This document shows positions 30,301 through 42,200 of a stretch of DNA of 64,000 bases, in pieces. Position 1 is the first letter of the stretch; the number at the start of each line of letters is the position of its first letter. The translations under genes were made by a program, and so were the position numbers. The notes beneath the pieces are model-generated. The model saw only the letters and a program-made list of their open reading frames with translations. It did no database searches and was not told where the DNA came from. Origin of the DNA: Limnomonas spitsbergensis (Eukaryota > Chlorophyta > Chlorophyceae > Chlamydomonadales); contig JAYJMM010000114.1 of NCBI GenBank assembly GCA_037349105.1, positions 496,001 through 560,000 on the forward strand, in the 5' to 3' direction.

Positions 30301-33300
30301 GCCCCTCTGCTCTGGTCCTGGGCTCTCCTTCCTTGCATGGATACGCCTGTCGCTGTCCCCCTCACTCGGGGACCTGCGCCACCTGCCCTTGGCCTGTACA
30401 TCGGCCGGGCTGCTATCTCCTGTGTTGTGCTCCGTCAGCTGGCTCTTGACCCCTGGCGTGGGAGCCACCGCCTGGTGCTCCCTCACTTGCCCTCTTTGGG
30501 CGCTCCTGCTGCGCTCCCTGGGAGCCTTGTCCTCGGCCTCAGCTGCTGCCTCTGTCCCCCTCCGCTCCCTGCGGGCATCGGGACTAGCCATCTGAGCTCT
30601 GTTGGCGCCCCCTGAGTTGTTAAGCCCAGGGTTCCTCTGCTGTGCTTCCGCTGGTGCCGCCGTGCTGGGGGGCTCGACTTCCCCCTCCAGGTCGCTATCC
30701 CACGGGGATGCGGGCACAAACGCCTCCTGGATGCTGGCTGCCAGCTCCGGGTCCACTTGCACCCGGTTTTGCGGCCTTCCCGCCTGCAGGTCCCCAATGG
30801 CCTGATACAGGCCTGGCAGTTGGCCTGCCCGCAGAACATACTCCTTCTGTACTTCTGTCATGACGCTGTCCACTGACTTGATGTCATCCCACCTTGCTAT
30901 CTGCAAGCGTAGGTACTGCACAAAAGCCGCGCTCTGTTGGTACAGCTGTACCTCCATGTCTTTCAACGCCTTCTGCGCGAGCCGCTGCTGGGCGCGCAGC
31001 CTATCCAACTCTTTGGATGCCCTGCTGCGCAGCGCCCCCTGGGGTTCCGCCTCCCTTTCGCTGTCTTCCTCCTCCTCCTCATCCTGACTGCCGGACTGGC
31101 CCTGGCTGGGATCTGCTTTGTCACCCTGGGCTGCTGCGCCCTGCTCTGCAACTTCCACCTCCGGGGCGACAACCTTGTCAGCCTTCCGGGTACCTGGAGC
31201 TGGCCTGCCCCTGCAGACCTCTTGCTGCATGGATTTTGGCGCCTCTGCCCGCAGCCCTGACTTGCTGAGGTCCAGAACCCTGTTGTCACAGCATTCCGCT
31301 GTGTGCCACCCCTTTGCCCCGCACAAGGTGCACGGGTTCTCCTCGCTGGGTGGGTTGTTCCTCCTCAGGAACTCCTTCCTGACTACCGGCATGGTCGCTG
31401 CCGCGTGTGCTCTGCGGATGTTCTCCGCCATCTCTGCCGCGGCCTCCGCCTGCAGCTCTGCACGGCTTTGAGGTTCCTCCGCCTGTCTGCGCTCACGCCT
31501 TTCCTGAGGCGGCGCTGTTGCGGGTCCGCTCGGCACCTCCCTGTGCAGCCTCTGGGCGCCTCGCGCCTGCTGCGGCTTGCTGTTTTGCAGGGACGCCCCA
31601 TGGGGCTCTTCATAGTTTGCTGAAGCCCTCATGGCTGCACCTGCACGGTGGGCCATGGCATGTTGTAAGAGGGGCTCATGCTCGTCCTCAACACTGGCCG
31701 CAGGCCATCCTTCCCTTTCGGCGAAACCGCACTGGATCCCTGCCCACGCCACGGCTGCTGCCTGATATCCCCCCACCGGGGATGCCAACTCCAGTGGCAG
31801 CGTAAGGTCCCTGGACCCGCGCGCCCCCTGGGCACCCTCTCTGGGGCGTAAGGTCAGCCTTCCTGCTGCCTCGAGGACTCCATCATATTTGAGAAACTCA
31901 GGGTTCCCCACCAGGTGTTCATATGCGTCAGGCGGCGTCTTCACCACACGGACCACTGTGGGCTCCATGATGGCGTTAGGCCCACCGTAACCATACACCA
32001 CATAAATAAACAGGATACCATACAGGTCTGCCCCTGCATTGTCCGTGGTACGGATCTTCTCATCCGTACGCACCAGCTCAGCGCCCATGGCCACTAGCTG
32101 TTCAGCAATGTTCACTGTGATAACATGGCAGGAGCAAGCAGAGTCCATCAGTGCTTTCTGAGCCACTAGGACCTTGCCCTTCACCATGAGACCCACACAC
32201 TGCTCCAGGTTGCTCCTGTCGTTTCGGAAGTACTGCAGTTTTGGCGCTGCTGGCACCACCCTGTTCTCTTGCTTGCCCCTACTGGCCTCACCACGCTGGT
32301 CGGTTCCCATGGGTAAGGTAGCGCAAGAGAGTGACGACAACCTCTCGTTCAGCTTGAACACCTGCAGGCGGATATCAATCATATCGTCAGCTAATCTGCT
32401 CAACACCAGCCTCTTTTCTCCCTTCCTGGAGGCAGGTTCCCTGAGGCTCTGCTCAGGTTCCTCCTCCCTGAAAGGTTCTGGCAAGAATGACTTAGGGCGG
32501 GCATTGTGAACTGCCTGTTTAAATTCCACATGCTTGGGCATCAGCCCAACCTGCGTCATTAGAGCCACCGACTCGCTGAGCATCTCAGCCATCGTCTGGT
32601 GCCATCCCTCAGGCTCAGCCTGCCCTGTTGGGCTGGTCAGGTGCGACACATGTGCCGCCTGTTGCGCCTGACCACCCTGGCCTGGCCCTGGCCTTGGATA
32701 CGGCCTGTTGCCCTGGTTCCGATCATACGGCCTGCCAGCCGCCTGTCCCTGCGGCGGCCTGGGCGGTAGAGGATACTGCTGCGGCGGTGGTCTGGCCTGC
32801 CCAGTTGTTATGTCTGTAGCTAGTGGCGCTGGCCTGCGCTCATCCCTGCGCTCATCTCTGCGCTCATCCCTGGCCCTGGGTACTCTGCAGTCCCTGGCCA
32901 GGTGCGCTGTGCTACCACACTGGTAACACGCCTTGGGTACCCCCATAGCGCTCCCTGCGCTGTTGTGCTGCGCTGCGGGTTGGTCTGCCCAGGAAACTCC
33001 TCTGGGCTTACCCTCACTCCGCTGTGGCTGTGCTGCAGCTGGGCCTGCGGGGATCACTGCCCCGTCCAGGCGAGCCCGCATCTCCCACTGTCCAGTCCGC
33101 TCTCTCCTTCCTTTGTTGTACTGCGCCTCGCCCTGGCCAAGTCCACTGCTGGCCACCTGCCTCAGGCTTGCTCCTCCTAGGTCCCCCATTTCCAGGGTGA
33201 ACTTCTCCCACAGCACCACCTGCTGAGTCAGCACTGTGATCTGGTCTTCATCCGTCATACTCAGGTACCCTGGCACTGTGACGACGAACTCGCTGAGCTT

Positions 33301-36300
33301 TGCTTTTGTAGCTGCTGGCAGCCCGTCATGAAACATGTGCGAGACTGAGTGTCGCCTGCCAAAGTGGTCCACTGCATCCCTCGAGATCTGCAGCAACTGC
33401 GCTGTTGACAGTACTCTGTGAGCAAACGCCTCCACAGTCTCCTCTGACTTAACTTCCGGATCAAGAGTGGTCTTCACTCCCAACCTGAGGTTGGAGATAG
33501 CTGTCCTCTCCTCTGAGGTTGGCTTCCCCACCTCCGCCTGCACCACCCTGATCCACAGGGTGAGCAGCGACGTCTCTTGGCACTGCTCCCCCACTGGGGC
33601 AGTCCACAGATCCCTGATCTTGTCCACCTCTCTAGCAGCCCTTTCTCCTGCGTGGGGCGCTGCCCTGATGGCCAACATCAGCGGCCCTACACACGCAGGC
33701 TTGCTGTCCCACAGCTTGACCAGTGATTTCACCAGCATAGCCATAGCTGATGGCGATTGGCACGATCCTGTAATCTCCCCTGCTACCACCGCCAGCGCTG
33801 GCGGTTCATCTGACAGCGCCAATCTGTTGTGTGAACCCCAGTAGCCACAAGCTTGGCAATACGTCCTGGCTGCAACCGCGCCCGGGTGCGACATGTCCAG
33901 CACCGGCACATTGCCTTGGATAGTGGGAATCTTGGCAAATTTGGCAACGCCTACCAACTGCGAGATCATCTGCTGCTGCAGCTGCAGATTGTTCCTTGCC
34001 TGCTCCCACTCGAGCCTTCTCATTTCCTGGTCACCTGACTCCCGCCTGGCCCCTGGCCCGCGCCTGTCTGCTCTAGCTGACCCTGAATTCTCTGATCCAG
34101 AGTGTGATCCAGATCCATCTCCGCCGCCCCCTGATGGGTTGCGATCCTGCTGGTATCCGCTGTGTCTGTTATCTGGCTCCTCCTGAGCATGGTTCTCTCC
34201 AGACGGTCGTCTGCCTGCCCTGCCTGCTGAGTCTCTGCTTCCTGCAGGTGGCGGCCACCCCGCCTCACTTCTACTATGCTGCTCCACAGGTCTGGATCTC
34301 CGAGGCTGTGCTCCTCTGTCCGATTATGCCTGCCCCCTGGGCGGCCCCTGGTTTTGCCAACTTTGCTGCGCTGATCCGTTGTTTCCAGCCTGCCCCCTGG
34401 GCGGCTCCTGGCCTTGCCAGTTTTGCTGCGCTGATTCACTGATTCCAGCCTGCCCCCTGGGCAGCTCCTGGCCCTGCCAGTTTTGCTGCGCTGATTCGCT
34501 GTTCCCAGCCTGCCCCCTGGGCGGCTCCTGGCCCTGCCAGTTTTGCTGCGCTGATTCGCTGTTTCCAGCCTGCCCCTTGGGCGGCTCCTGGCCCTGCCAG
34601 TTTCGCTGATCCGTGCCGTCTGCCTGCCCCCTGGGCGGCTCTCGGTTCTGCCGGTCATGTTGCTCTCTGCTGCCTGCCTGCTCCCTGGGCAGCTCCTGGC
34701 TGTATCCACCTGGCTGTTCTGTACTGCCTGCCTGCCCCCTGGGCGGCGCCTGGTACTGCCTGCCTGGCTGTGTTCCACCAGTATAGTCTCTGGCGTAGGA
34801 GTCTGATCGCGTCTCCTCCCTGGCCTCCTGCCTTCTGGGTCCGCTGCTCCTGGTGCTGCCTGCAGGTTCAACTTCCTGCAGGGTCCTCCTTGCTGGTCCC
34901 ACTTGTCTGTTCCTCAAGAACTCCTCGATGTGGTCCACTTGCACCTCTTGGCAAATATTCTCCTTGCCCTCCACTATGCGCAGCAGCGCATATGACTCCT
35001 GTCTGCTGGCTCTGCGCGTGTCTACGCCTTGCTCTGCCATCCTGGCGAGCGATCGGCTAGTCAGCTCTGCCCTTTCACTGGCAGCTGGGCTGCTGGCCCT
35101 GGGTGCTTCCCCGCCTCTCGGCCGCCCCCTGAGGCTCGGCTCACTGCTGATCTCAAAAACTTCTGATCTGGGTATCGGCGTTGGCGCGGCCCTTGCCTGC
35201 TGCTGCCACCTTTGGACCTCTCTGAGTTCCTCAGGCCGCTGCGCCACTGTTTCAAATCCTTCCCAATCTTGATTCTCCTCGTCCTCAGGCTCAGATCCAG
35301 GTTCCTCCTGATCTCCTGTCACACCGTTACACCATTCGTCTGCGAAGGTCTTAACAGCCAGGGCCGCTTCGTGCTCCGCCCCTCCCTTGGACACCTGTCC
35401 AAGGGCGGCTAACAACGTCGCCCTGTCCTGGCCTGTATGGGGGATACCCATCATGGCCTTTGTCGCCCACTCCCTCAGGTGATGGGCCTTGAACTCCTCA
35501 ATTGCTGTGACCTGGTCACTGAAATGAGCAAACGTCCTGGAGCAAATCTGCTTCCACAGGTGCGTTGCCCACAGCAAGATTCTTGCCCAGCCAAACGGCT
35601 GCGGCTGTTCCTCTATTGCCTCTTCCACCTTCACCACAGTCCTGGCTCTGGATCTCTCTGGATCTCCTGAGCTTTCCTCCTGTGCCCAAGCTGGGTTGTG
35701 GAAGAATCCATACAGGCTGTCCTTCTTGCTGGTGCCTGTCCGGAACCTGCTGTCCGTTTCTGCCTTGGATCGCTGCGCCGGTTTACCCACACTGGGTGGA
35801 AACCTGGACAGTGGTGTCCCGTAGGCCGTGGAACCTGCTCCTCTTCTAAACAGCATTCTGCGCTGTCGCAGCTGCTGCACATGCCTCATCCCTGCCTTGG
35901 ATCGCTGCACTCTTTCCTCCTGGGCTGGATCTGACATCTCCTCCTCGGATATCAGGTCAGCCCAAGGCTTTCCCACCGGTACCGCTGAATTTTTAAGTGC
36001 TGCCAGCGGCTCTGCACTGTCCTGCCAAGTCTGCCTGGTCACCGCTGGCTGGGTACCTGCCCCCTCGCGCTTGACCACTGCAGGCACTTGCCTGCTTCCC
36101 ATTTCCTTTCCACCTGGCTGTAATTTGTCATGGCCTGCTAGCCCCTCTGGGCCTGCAGCGCTCTCTGAACTGAGTTCCGGCTGGCAGGGCTCTACCAATA
36201 CTCGCTGCGCAACCCTCGTCCCCTTGGACGGGATCTGCTGCGGAGCGGCATCTGGTTCGCTGTCACGTCGTATGCCGCTGCTCTGGGACACCTCAGTTAC

Positions 36301-36666
36301 CTGATCCAAGATCAGATCCGGGGTTCCCGCCTGCGTCGGACCCTGTTCAGATTCCAGGCTGCTCCTGAAATCAGCAGGCAGTGGGCCTCCTCGCCCAATG
36401 CCTGTCCTTATCACACACACAGCGCCACCTTCCAGCATTCCTGCCGCTCCGGGCAGGAAGTGGTCAGGTCCTGTCACCTTGCAGGCCCGTGCGGCCGGAT
36501 CCGCTGGCCTTGCCAGTTTCTCCGCCATCCGCAGGGCTTCCTCTGCAATCTGTGAATCAGCCACCTCTATCAGGTCTGCACCTGGCTCCAGCCCCCGTAC
36601 TCGCCCGCTGCGGCGCTGGACGTCGGGGTGCTGGTGCCTATCAGGATGCAGGTTAATTTCTGCCAT
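24058..36666 (-). CDS. E2 giant Gag-protease polyprotein frame with one internal stop
   Basis: From ATG 36666 (AEINLHPDRHQ) the frame runs 4202 codons with one TAA at 34326-34324, where E1 has a Glu codon. Contents: N-terminal Gag; a PPRGQA-repeat region (about 34330-34750, 60-bp units); capsid-like region (about 33940-33160, for example DMSHPGAVAARTYC); knuckle CYQCGSTAHLARDC (about 32930-32889); protease motif MDSACSCHVITVN (about 32150); knuckle CFKCHQPGHFASAC (about 30122-30080); long unique regions; a Cys-rich CCTCGGTACGAC segment (25755-25615); knuckle CLICAQIGHQTKDC (25493-25451); and a hydrophobic segment FQLLLVWLLLSACIPG (about 25000-24955). After PGYCGTQG the RT is gone; fragments of methyltransferase motif I and linker follow, then out-of-frame integrase. 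It should make particle proteins but no RT or integrase. Confidence 0.82.
34330..34760 (-). repeat. PPRGQA-coding 60-bp tandem repeat in E2
   Basis: Five to seven units of about 60 bp coding SAQQNWQGQEPPRGQAGNSE, within Gag. E1 has the same block in a more diverged form at about 48910-49170. Confidence 0.85.
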
Positions 36667-37345
36667 TCCTACAGGCAATTTATACGATCCACACGATCCT
36701 GCAATGTGCTGGCAACACCAAAACAGGATCTGCTAACGCTCAGGCTTCTGCCTCTTGCACCTACTGCAGCCTGGTGAGGACTTGCCAGTCAGGTCAAGTT
36801 GACAGGTACAGCAAAAAACAGGACAGGTCTCTGCCTTCCTGCTTTTTCTTGCTAATAATCAGAATCTGGCGGGATCCTCCGTCGCCTTCAGCACTTCCCA
36901 CCTCTTTCTGGCTGGGTGGCTTCTAGAAGTCGCACGCCCTGCGTGGATGGGGCTTCTTGCTTGGTACCCGCTCTGCTCTGCGGTCCTGCGGGGATGCTTT
37001 GGCCCACCAAGAAAATTTTAACCTTGGATCTTCTATCCACAAGTTAACTTCTGTCAATGATGACAGATTGGATCCACCTGATCACAATCTTCAATCACAC
37101 AGGTACAAATTGCTGGGTGTATAAATCCACAGCCAATTCTTCAAGCCTCTCCTGGACCCAGCACTGTGTTGCCACACACAGTGATTCACAGGGCTTAACT
37201 TGGCAATCTCGCTCTGGAGATTACCTCAGCCAAATTGCAGTTCAAGCGCCAAATTCCAGGCTGTTTGCTGACAAGCAAAATTCAAATTTTCGCAGCACAA
37301 ACACCTTCTGCAGGAACTGGCAAATCAGGCTGATCAGGCTCAATC
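36667..37345 (-). other. E2 5' leader
   Basis: Untranslated stretch between the PBS-like sequence and the ATG at 36666. It aligns with the E1 leader (51079-51751), for example TTGGATCTTCTATCCACAAG in both. Confidence 0.75.
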
Positions 37346-37368
37346 TACTTCGTCCCTTTCAAAAGGAC
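37346..37368 (-). promoter_or_regulatory. E2 self-complementary primer-binding-type site
   Basis: Just inside the end of A1 (37370), where an LTR element has its PBS. This 23-nt stretch is the exact reverse complement of 37778-37800 within A1. The E1 pair (51752-51774 with 52188-52210) is also exact although the sequence differs in the middle. A folded RNA could prime itself, as in the yeast element Tf1 (inference). Confidence 0.75.
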
Positions 37369-37369
37369 A

Positions 37370-37996
37370 CGCGTTGTGCGCTTCAGGTCCGTGGCGGACT
37401 TCTCCCTCACGACAGTGATGGGCGCCTACGGGCAGACTTCGTGACTACTCACTGGCTGCGGGTGCTCAACGAGTTAAGCTGCTAGATTTGTATTTGTATG
37501 TCAGGCAATAGCTAGGGTTGGCGCAGGCCTTCAGGCTGTCTGGTCGCGAACCAGCTGGGCAATCAGGTGCACTTACCGCGTCGCACGCGGTGAGGGTACG
37601 GGATCGTAGACTGCGAACTGCTTGTTCGGCAGGGATCTCGTTCCTCAACTGAGGTCTTGTTCTCTTGCTATCTCAGCGGAAGCTGAGGTAGTCTTGACTT
37701 GTTGTAGGTACTGACTTAAGGTACAACTCGGGTCTCACGCACTGGGTGACGGCCGGGGCTTGTTACAGAAGAGGTCAGTCCTTTTGAAAGGGACGAAGTA
37801 ACTAGTTTAGGCAATTGCCGGGATATAGGGACCCGGCAGGCCCAATTCAAAGTACGGGACAGCTAAACCCCTGGCGTAAGCGGGTTTCTAGGTTCCTATT
37901 CAAATAAGGAGGATCCGCAGGGAAGCTGCGAAGCCTCCGAGGTCGCAAACTGCGGCCTAAACGGTTTTGGCACGTATACCGTAATATACCGTGACA
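37370..37996 (-). repeat. E2 terminal repeat A1 (627 bp)
   Basis: 5' end of E2, starting TGTCACGG on the minus strand and followed directly by the PBS-like site rather than by B. It contains the hairpin GCCGGG...CCCGGC near 37817-37837. Confidence 0.92.
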
Positions 37997-38000
37997 AGAT

Positions 38001-39200
38001 GCACCTTGCACCCAAACAGCATGTGGCGATACGTGCGTGCTGCATACACTGCAGCCAGCATCTCCCCCTGGAACGAGGAAAAGTTCCTCTCGCTCTTGTT
38101 CAGGGATCTGGACGTGCACGCCACCATGTATTCCCGCCCGCTGTCGTCACACTGCCCTAGCACGGCGCCAATGCCCTGCTTAGAGAAATCTGTGTACAAC
38201 AAGAAGGGTCTTGGCGGCCCCTTGCCATCTGGCCCTGTCCCACTGTAATCTGGTCTGCGCAGGACTCTACCGCCCTCACACATTTCTGTTTTGATCAGCT
38301 GGAACGCCTGCGACTGCTCTGGCCCCCACACAAACGGGACCCCCTTGACCAGCAATGCGTTGATGCATGCCGCCTTTTTCGAGAAGTCCGGGATGTAGCA
38401 CCGGTAGAAATTCAAGAATCCCATGACCTCCTGGATGTTCTTTACCGACGCGGGCTCTGGCAACGCCATAACCGCTGCTATCTTAGCCGCATGCGGCGTG
38501 AGCCCCTGGGCAGACACATTGTGACCCAGGTAAAAAAACAGGGACTTGTCGGGGTGTGCCCTCAACCCGACATTGTGGAGCATGTCTAACATCAGCTCCA
38601 CATGCCTGATGTGTTCTGCCGGTGTATCACTGTACACCAGCAGGTCATCAATGAATGCCACACAGAAAGCACTCAGGCCTGCCCTGGCAATCTCCTCTTC
38701 CATCATACGCTGGAAGAAGGGAGGCCCATTGCGCAGCCCGAAGTTGAGCTTGGTGTACATCCAAAGCTCTGGACCCATCCAGGAAGCCGTCTTAGGCTGG
38801 TCCGCAGCCTTGATAGGGATCTGCATGAACCCCGACCTAAGGTCTACCTTGCTGAATATCTTGGCAGTTCCCAGGTTCTGAAAAATAGTCTCCATCCTGG
38901 GGATGGCAAACTCCTGTTTAGCCGTCCGCAAGTTCAATCTGCGCATATCGTGCGCTATACGGTGGTCAGTCCACTCTCCCGTTTCAGCACTCTTTTTGGC
39001 TGCAACCACTGAGTTGGCTGCAAACTTGATAGGCCCCCCCTGGGGCACCTTGACGATGATACCTGCCTGTATCATCGGCTGGCACTTTTCCTTAAAAATG
39101 GCCGCCTTAGGAGGTGGCATGTCCCTGGACTTCTGAAAGCACAAACTGACCTCGTCTTCCAAAGCCAGTGTAAACTCACCCTGCGTGCCGCAGTAGCCGG
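38001..39200 (-). pseudogene. E1 reverse transcriptase and start of RNase H
   Basis: Ty3/gypsy RT: IVKVPQGGPIKFAANSVV, KVDLRSGFMQIPI, KLNFGLRNGPPFFQRMM, FCVAFIDDLLVYSDT (catalytic Asp pair at about 38650) and YLGHNVSAQGL. The connection region follows (VMGFLNFYRCYIPDFS), then RNase H with LLYTDFSKQGIGAVLGQ and FQGEMLAAVYAARTYRHMLF. The frame is open for the whole RT and is cut by E2 after GCKVHL. It copies the element RNA into DNA. Confidence 0.95.
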
Positions 39201-42200
39201 GTAGATCCTCCATGGAGTAAGCGAATGCTCCTTGGCGATCCCTGAGGCTCTGCTCAAGGCTCTCCTGCTGTTCCGCAGTGAAGTCAGGTTGCTTGCCCAG
39301 CAGCCACCCCTCCTTCGTTTTGACGTACTCCGAGGGTGGTTCCACCACTCCCCCCGGCTGGAACATGTCGATCATCTCCGCCGCCTGCGGATCGTCCTCC
39401 GCGGCCGGCGCTTCCTCGCCAGTGCTGTTGCTGCGTTGCCAGTCCTCGTGCTGGCTGTAGGCGCCCCCAGCCCTGCTGGCACCCCCCATGGGGATGAACG
39501 CTGGCGGGCGCAACCAGCCGGATGTGAGCTTCGCTGCTGCTTCTCGACCAGACACAAAAGCCCCCTGGCTCGCCGTGAATCCTTCACCTCGCACTCCCTG
39601 CCCGGTGGCTCGCGCCCCCGGGACACATACCGACAGCAGGAGCCACACCAGTATCAGCTGGAGCGTCCCCGTAAGGATCCCCTTAAATGCTGTACAAGTC
39701 AGGAGTCCTCTGCATGCTAGCAGCTGCCGCGCGTTTCCCTGCGGTTGGTGCGCTGTGGGCTGTACGTGTGGCTCTGCACTCTGCTCTGGCCTCTGCTGCC
39801 CTCTGGCCCACGTGATCTCCAGGTCTACCTGGCTGATCCTGAGTGGTAGGACTGGGCAGTCCATCCCCGGCCTGCTGCCGCGGTCCCTGTCCGCAGCCTT
39901 CCTCTGCGCCTTCCTTGCGCGTCGCCTAGCCTTCTTTGACTTTTTCCCCCGTAACTCGGATGTGTCAGCCCAAGCTGTACCGGCCCTCTCTGGCCTCGCC
40001 CCTGGGGCTTGTTTCATGCTGCCCTGTGCCAGCTGCTCCTGCCTGCGAGTGGCGCGCTGCACAGCCTCGCTGCTGCCTGCGCGCACGGATTCCTCAGGCC
40101 CCCTGCACTGTCTCATGCCTCTCCGAGCGCTGGCAAACTCCCTTGTTGGATCGGCCACCCTGCTGCTGCAGGCGTGGCTGCCCCCCCATGTGGCTGCTTC
40201 ACCAGCCCAGCCGACTGGCCTGGACTGCTGCAATCCTGGGGGATGGCCGCAGCGGCTGTCTGACGGCTGTTGGGTGGCTACCCCCTTCGCTCCTGTTTTC
40301 CCGAGAGCTGATACTTTTCCAGCTAACTCCTCTTGCAGATCCCTGAGCGCTTGGTTGTACCCTCCCATCCTTGGATCCGCATCGGGCTCTGGCAGCGCTC
40401 TCAGCTGAAACAGCAGGCTGGACTCCTGGCCTGCTTCCTGCAGGCCCATGTCCTGCCTTCTTTGCTCGTCCAGTTGATCGACAAAGGTCTTTAGCACTTC
40501 TGTCCGGCATCCCGTACTGTACGATGCTGGGTCACCCCAGGGCTCCCTTGCCTTTGCCGGCACCGGCGTGCTGAGCTGGGCATCCCCTGGGCGGTCACTG
40601 CCTGCTCCACAGGCTGCTGCCTCCCCTGAGTCTGAGGTATGTGGGTCTGCCGCCTGCCGCGGGCTGACCCCCACTGCGGCCTGGCGCGCCCCAGCCTCCA
40701 TCTCCCTCTTGCTGCTGTGCTTCTCCTTGAGCACAGCCCTCTCCTGACTGACGCTGTTCATCCATTCTTGCCGCAGCTGTACCAACTCCTCCTCGAGGTC
40801 CCGCCCTGGACTCCCTGGACTCCCTGGACTCCCTGGACTCCCTGGTCCTGGGCCTGTGTCGGTTGGCTCCTCCATCCTATCTGCATCCCGAGCTTCTGCT
40901 CTGGTGATGCTGTCTTGCTCCCGGGACGGGGCTCCGCCCGCGTACCCCTCCTCTTCTGACTCTGAATCCTCCACCAGTGATGGCGGCCCCTCCGAAGGGT
41001 CTTCGTTCTCCCCTCCGAGCAGACTAGTGCCCCTCCGGCTGGAGTGAAGCTCCTCGCTGAACCCTGGGTTCCCGCTGTCCCGGTCCCCTGCAATTGGTCT
41101 GCTGGTAATGTCCGGGGTTGTCTGGGGCTCCCCCCGATCCCTGGGTTCAGTCTCCAACGCTGACACCTCCATCTCTTCCATGGGTTCCAGCCATTCCCAT
41201 GAAGATGCTGTTGTCCCGAGTGTGGTGACAAAGGCTGCATGGATCTGTTCTGGTGGCTCGAACGTTTCCTGGACCGGTCCGTCGCTGTCGGCAGTGGGGT
41301 CCCAATAGTGGGATCCATGTCTGCCCACTATCCAGGCAGCGCCCCAGCACGGGCTGGGTCCTCAGCTCTTCCAGCTCCTCCTCGTAGGTATCCGATCCCG
41401 TACCTCTAAACAAGGGATGCAGCGTGCGCACCCCTGCCGGGTGCGCCTGTCTCCACAGCTGCACTGTCATGACGTCTGCCTGCCAATAAGGCGCCACATT
41501 GCTGGCCCTGTTGTCACGCCACGCTCTCCTCTCCCAACGCACCCACTGGTGCACGCACGCTTCCAACCGTTCCACTGCGAACGGCGAGCGCGCTAGCTCC
41601 TCTTCTCCTTCCCACATGGAGCCATCTGCTGGCGACCTCTGGGTCCCATATGGCCATGTGGGGCAGTCTGTCATCTCCACCGGCGCCCACTGATCATCTA
41701 CTCCCCACACGTGCCGCATGGCTGCTGACAGCTGTCCTAGCAGCATGTCCCGCTGCAGCGCCATGAGCATGACCGCCCACGTTGCTGGGTCTGCTCCCCT
41801 GGCATGTGCGTGTGCGTGGAACTCTGCCTCGTCCACTGATGCGCACTTGGTGATCGCTACATTCCCTTCGCTCCTTGCGAACAGGAAGACTGGCATGTCA
41901 TCTTGCGATGCATGCGTGTGGATCCATGCCTCTGAAACGGGCATTTCCCCCTCTTGCAGCTCCTCGTAGTAGTAAGATACCAGCTGCTGTACTGGGATGG
42001 CTGCCCTGGCTTCCCCAGGAGCCACTCCCCCCGGTAAAGCTTGACCTGCTACCATCCTGGGGATGATGACTGACGCCTCAATGGTGGCCTCACACCGCCT
42101 TGGCCTGCCGGAATGGCACAGCCCTGCCCCGTCGTAGGTTCCATCCGCTGACCCATTACCCCTGCCGTGCCCTCCTATGGCCTGCACGGGCACGTAGAAA

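Larger units (their letters stand above)
21772..37996 (-). mobile_element. E2: young non-autonomous relative of E1 with split direct repeats
   Basis: Ends TGTCGC...GTGACA, target duplication AGAT (21768-21771 and 37997-38000), length 16225 bp. Minus-strand order: A1 (37996-37370), PBS-like stretch, leader, 12.6-kb frame, polypurine tract, B1 (22842-22622), GC, A2 (22619-21993), B2 (21992-21772). A1 and A2 are both 627 bp and differ at one base by eye (ATATAGGG against ATACAGGG); B1 and B2 (221 bp) look identical. It lies in E1's RNase H. RT, RNase H, most of the methyltransferase and the integrase core are deleted, so it must rely on enzymes from another copy. Confidence 0.92.

Noticed and set aside
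39620..39700. Envelope gene in E1/E2
   Set aside because: Only one hydrophobic stretch occurs, inside the polyprotein before RT; there is no separate reading frame, signal peptide cleavage context or fusion-type region.
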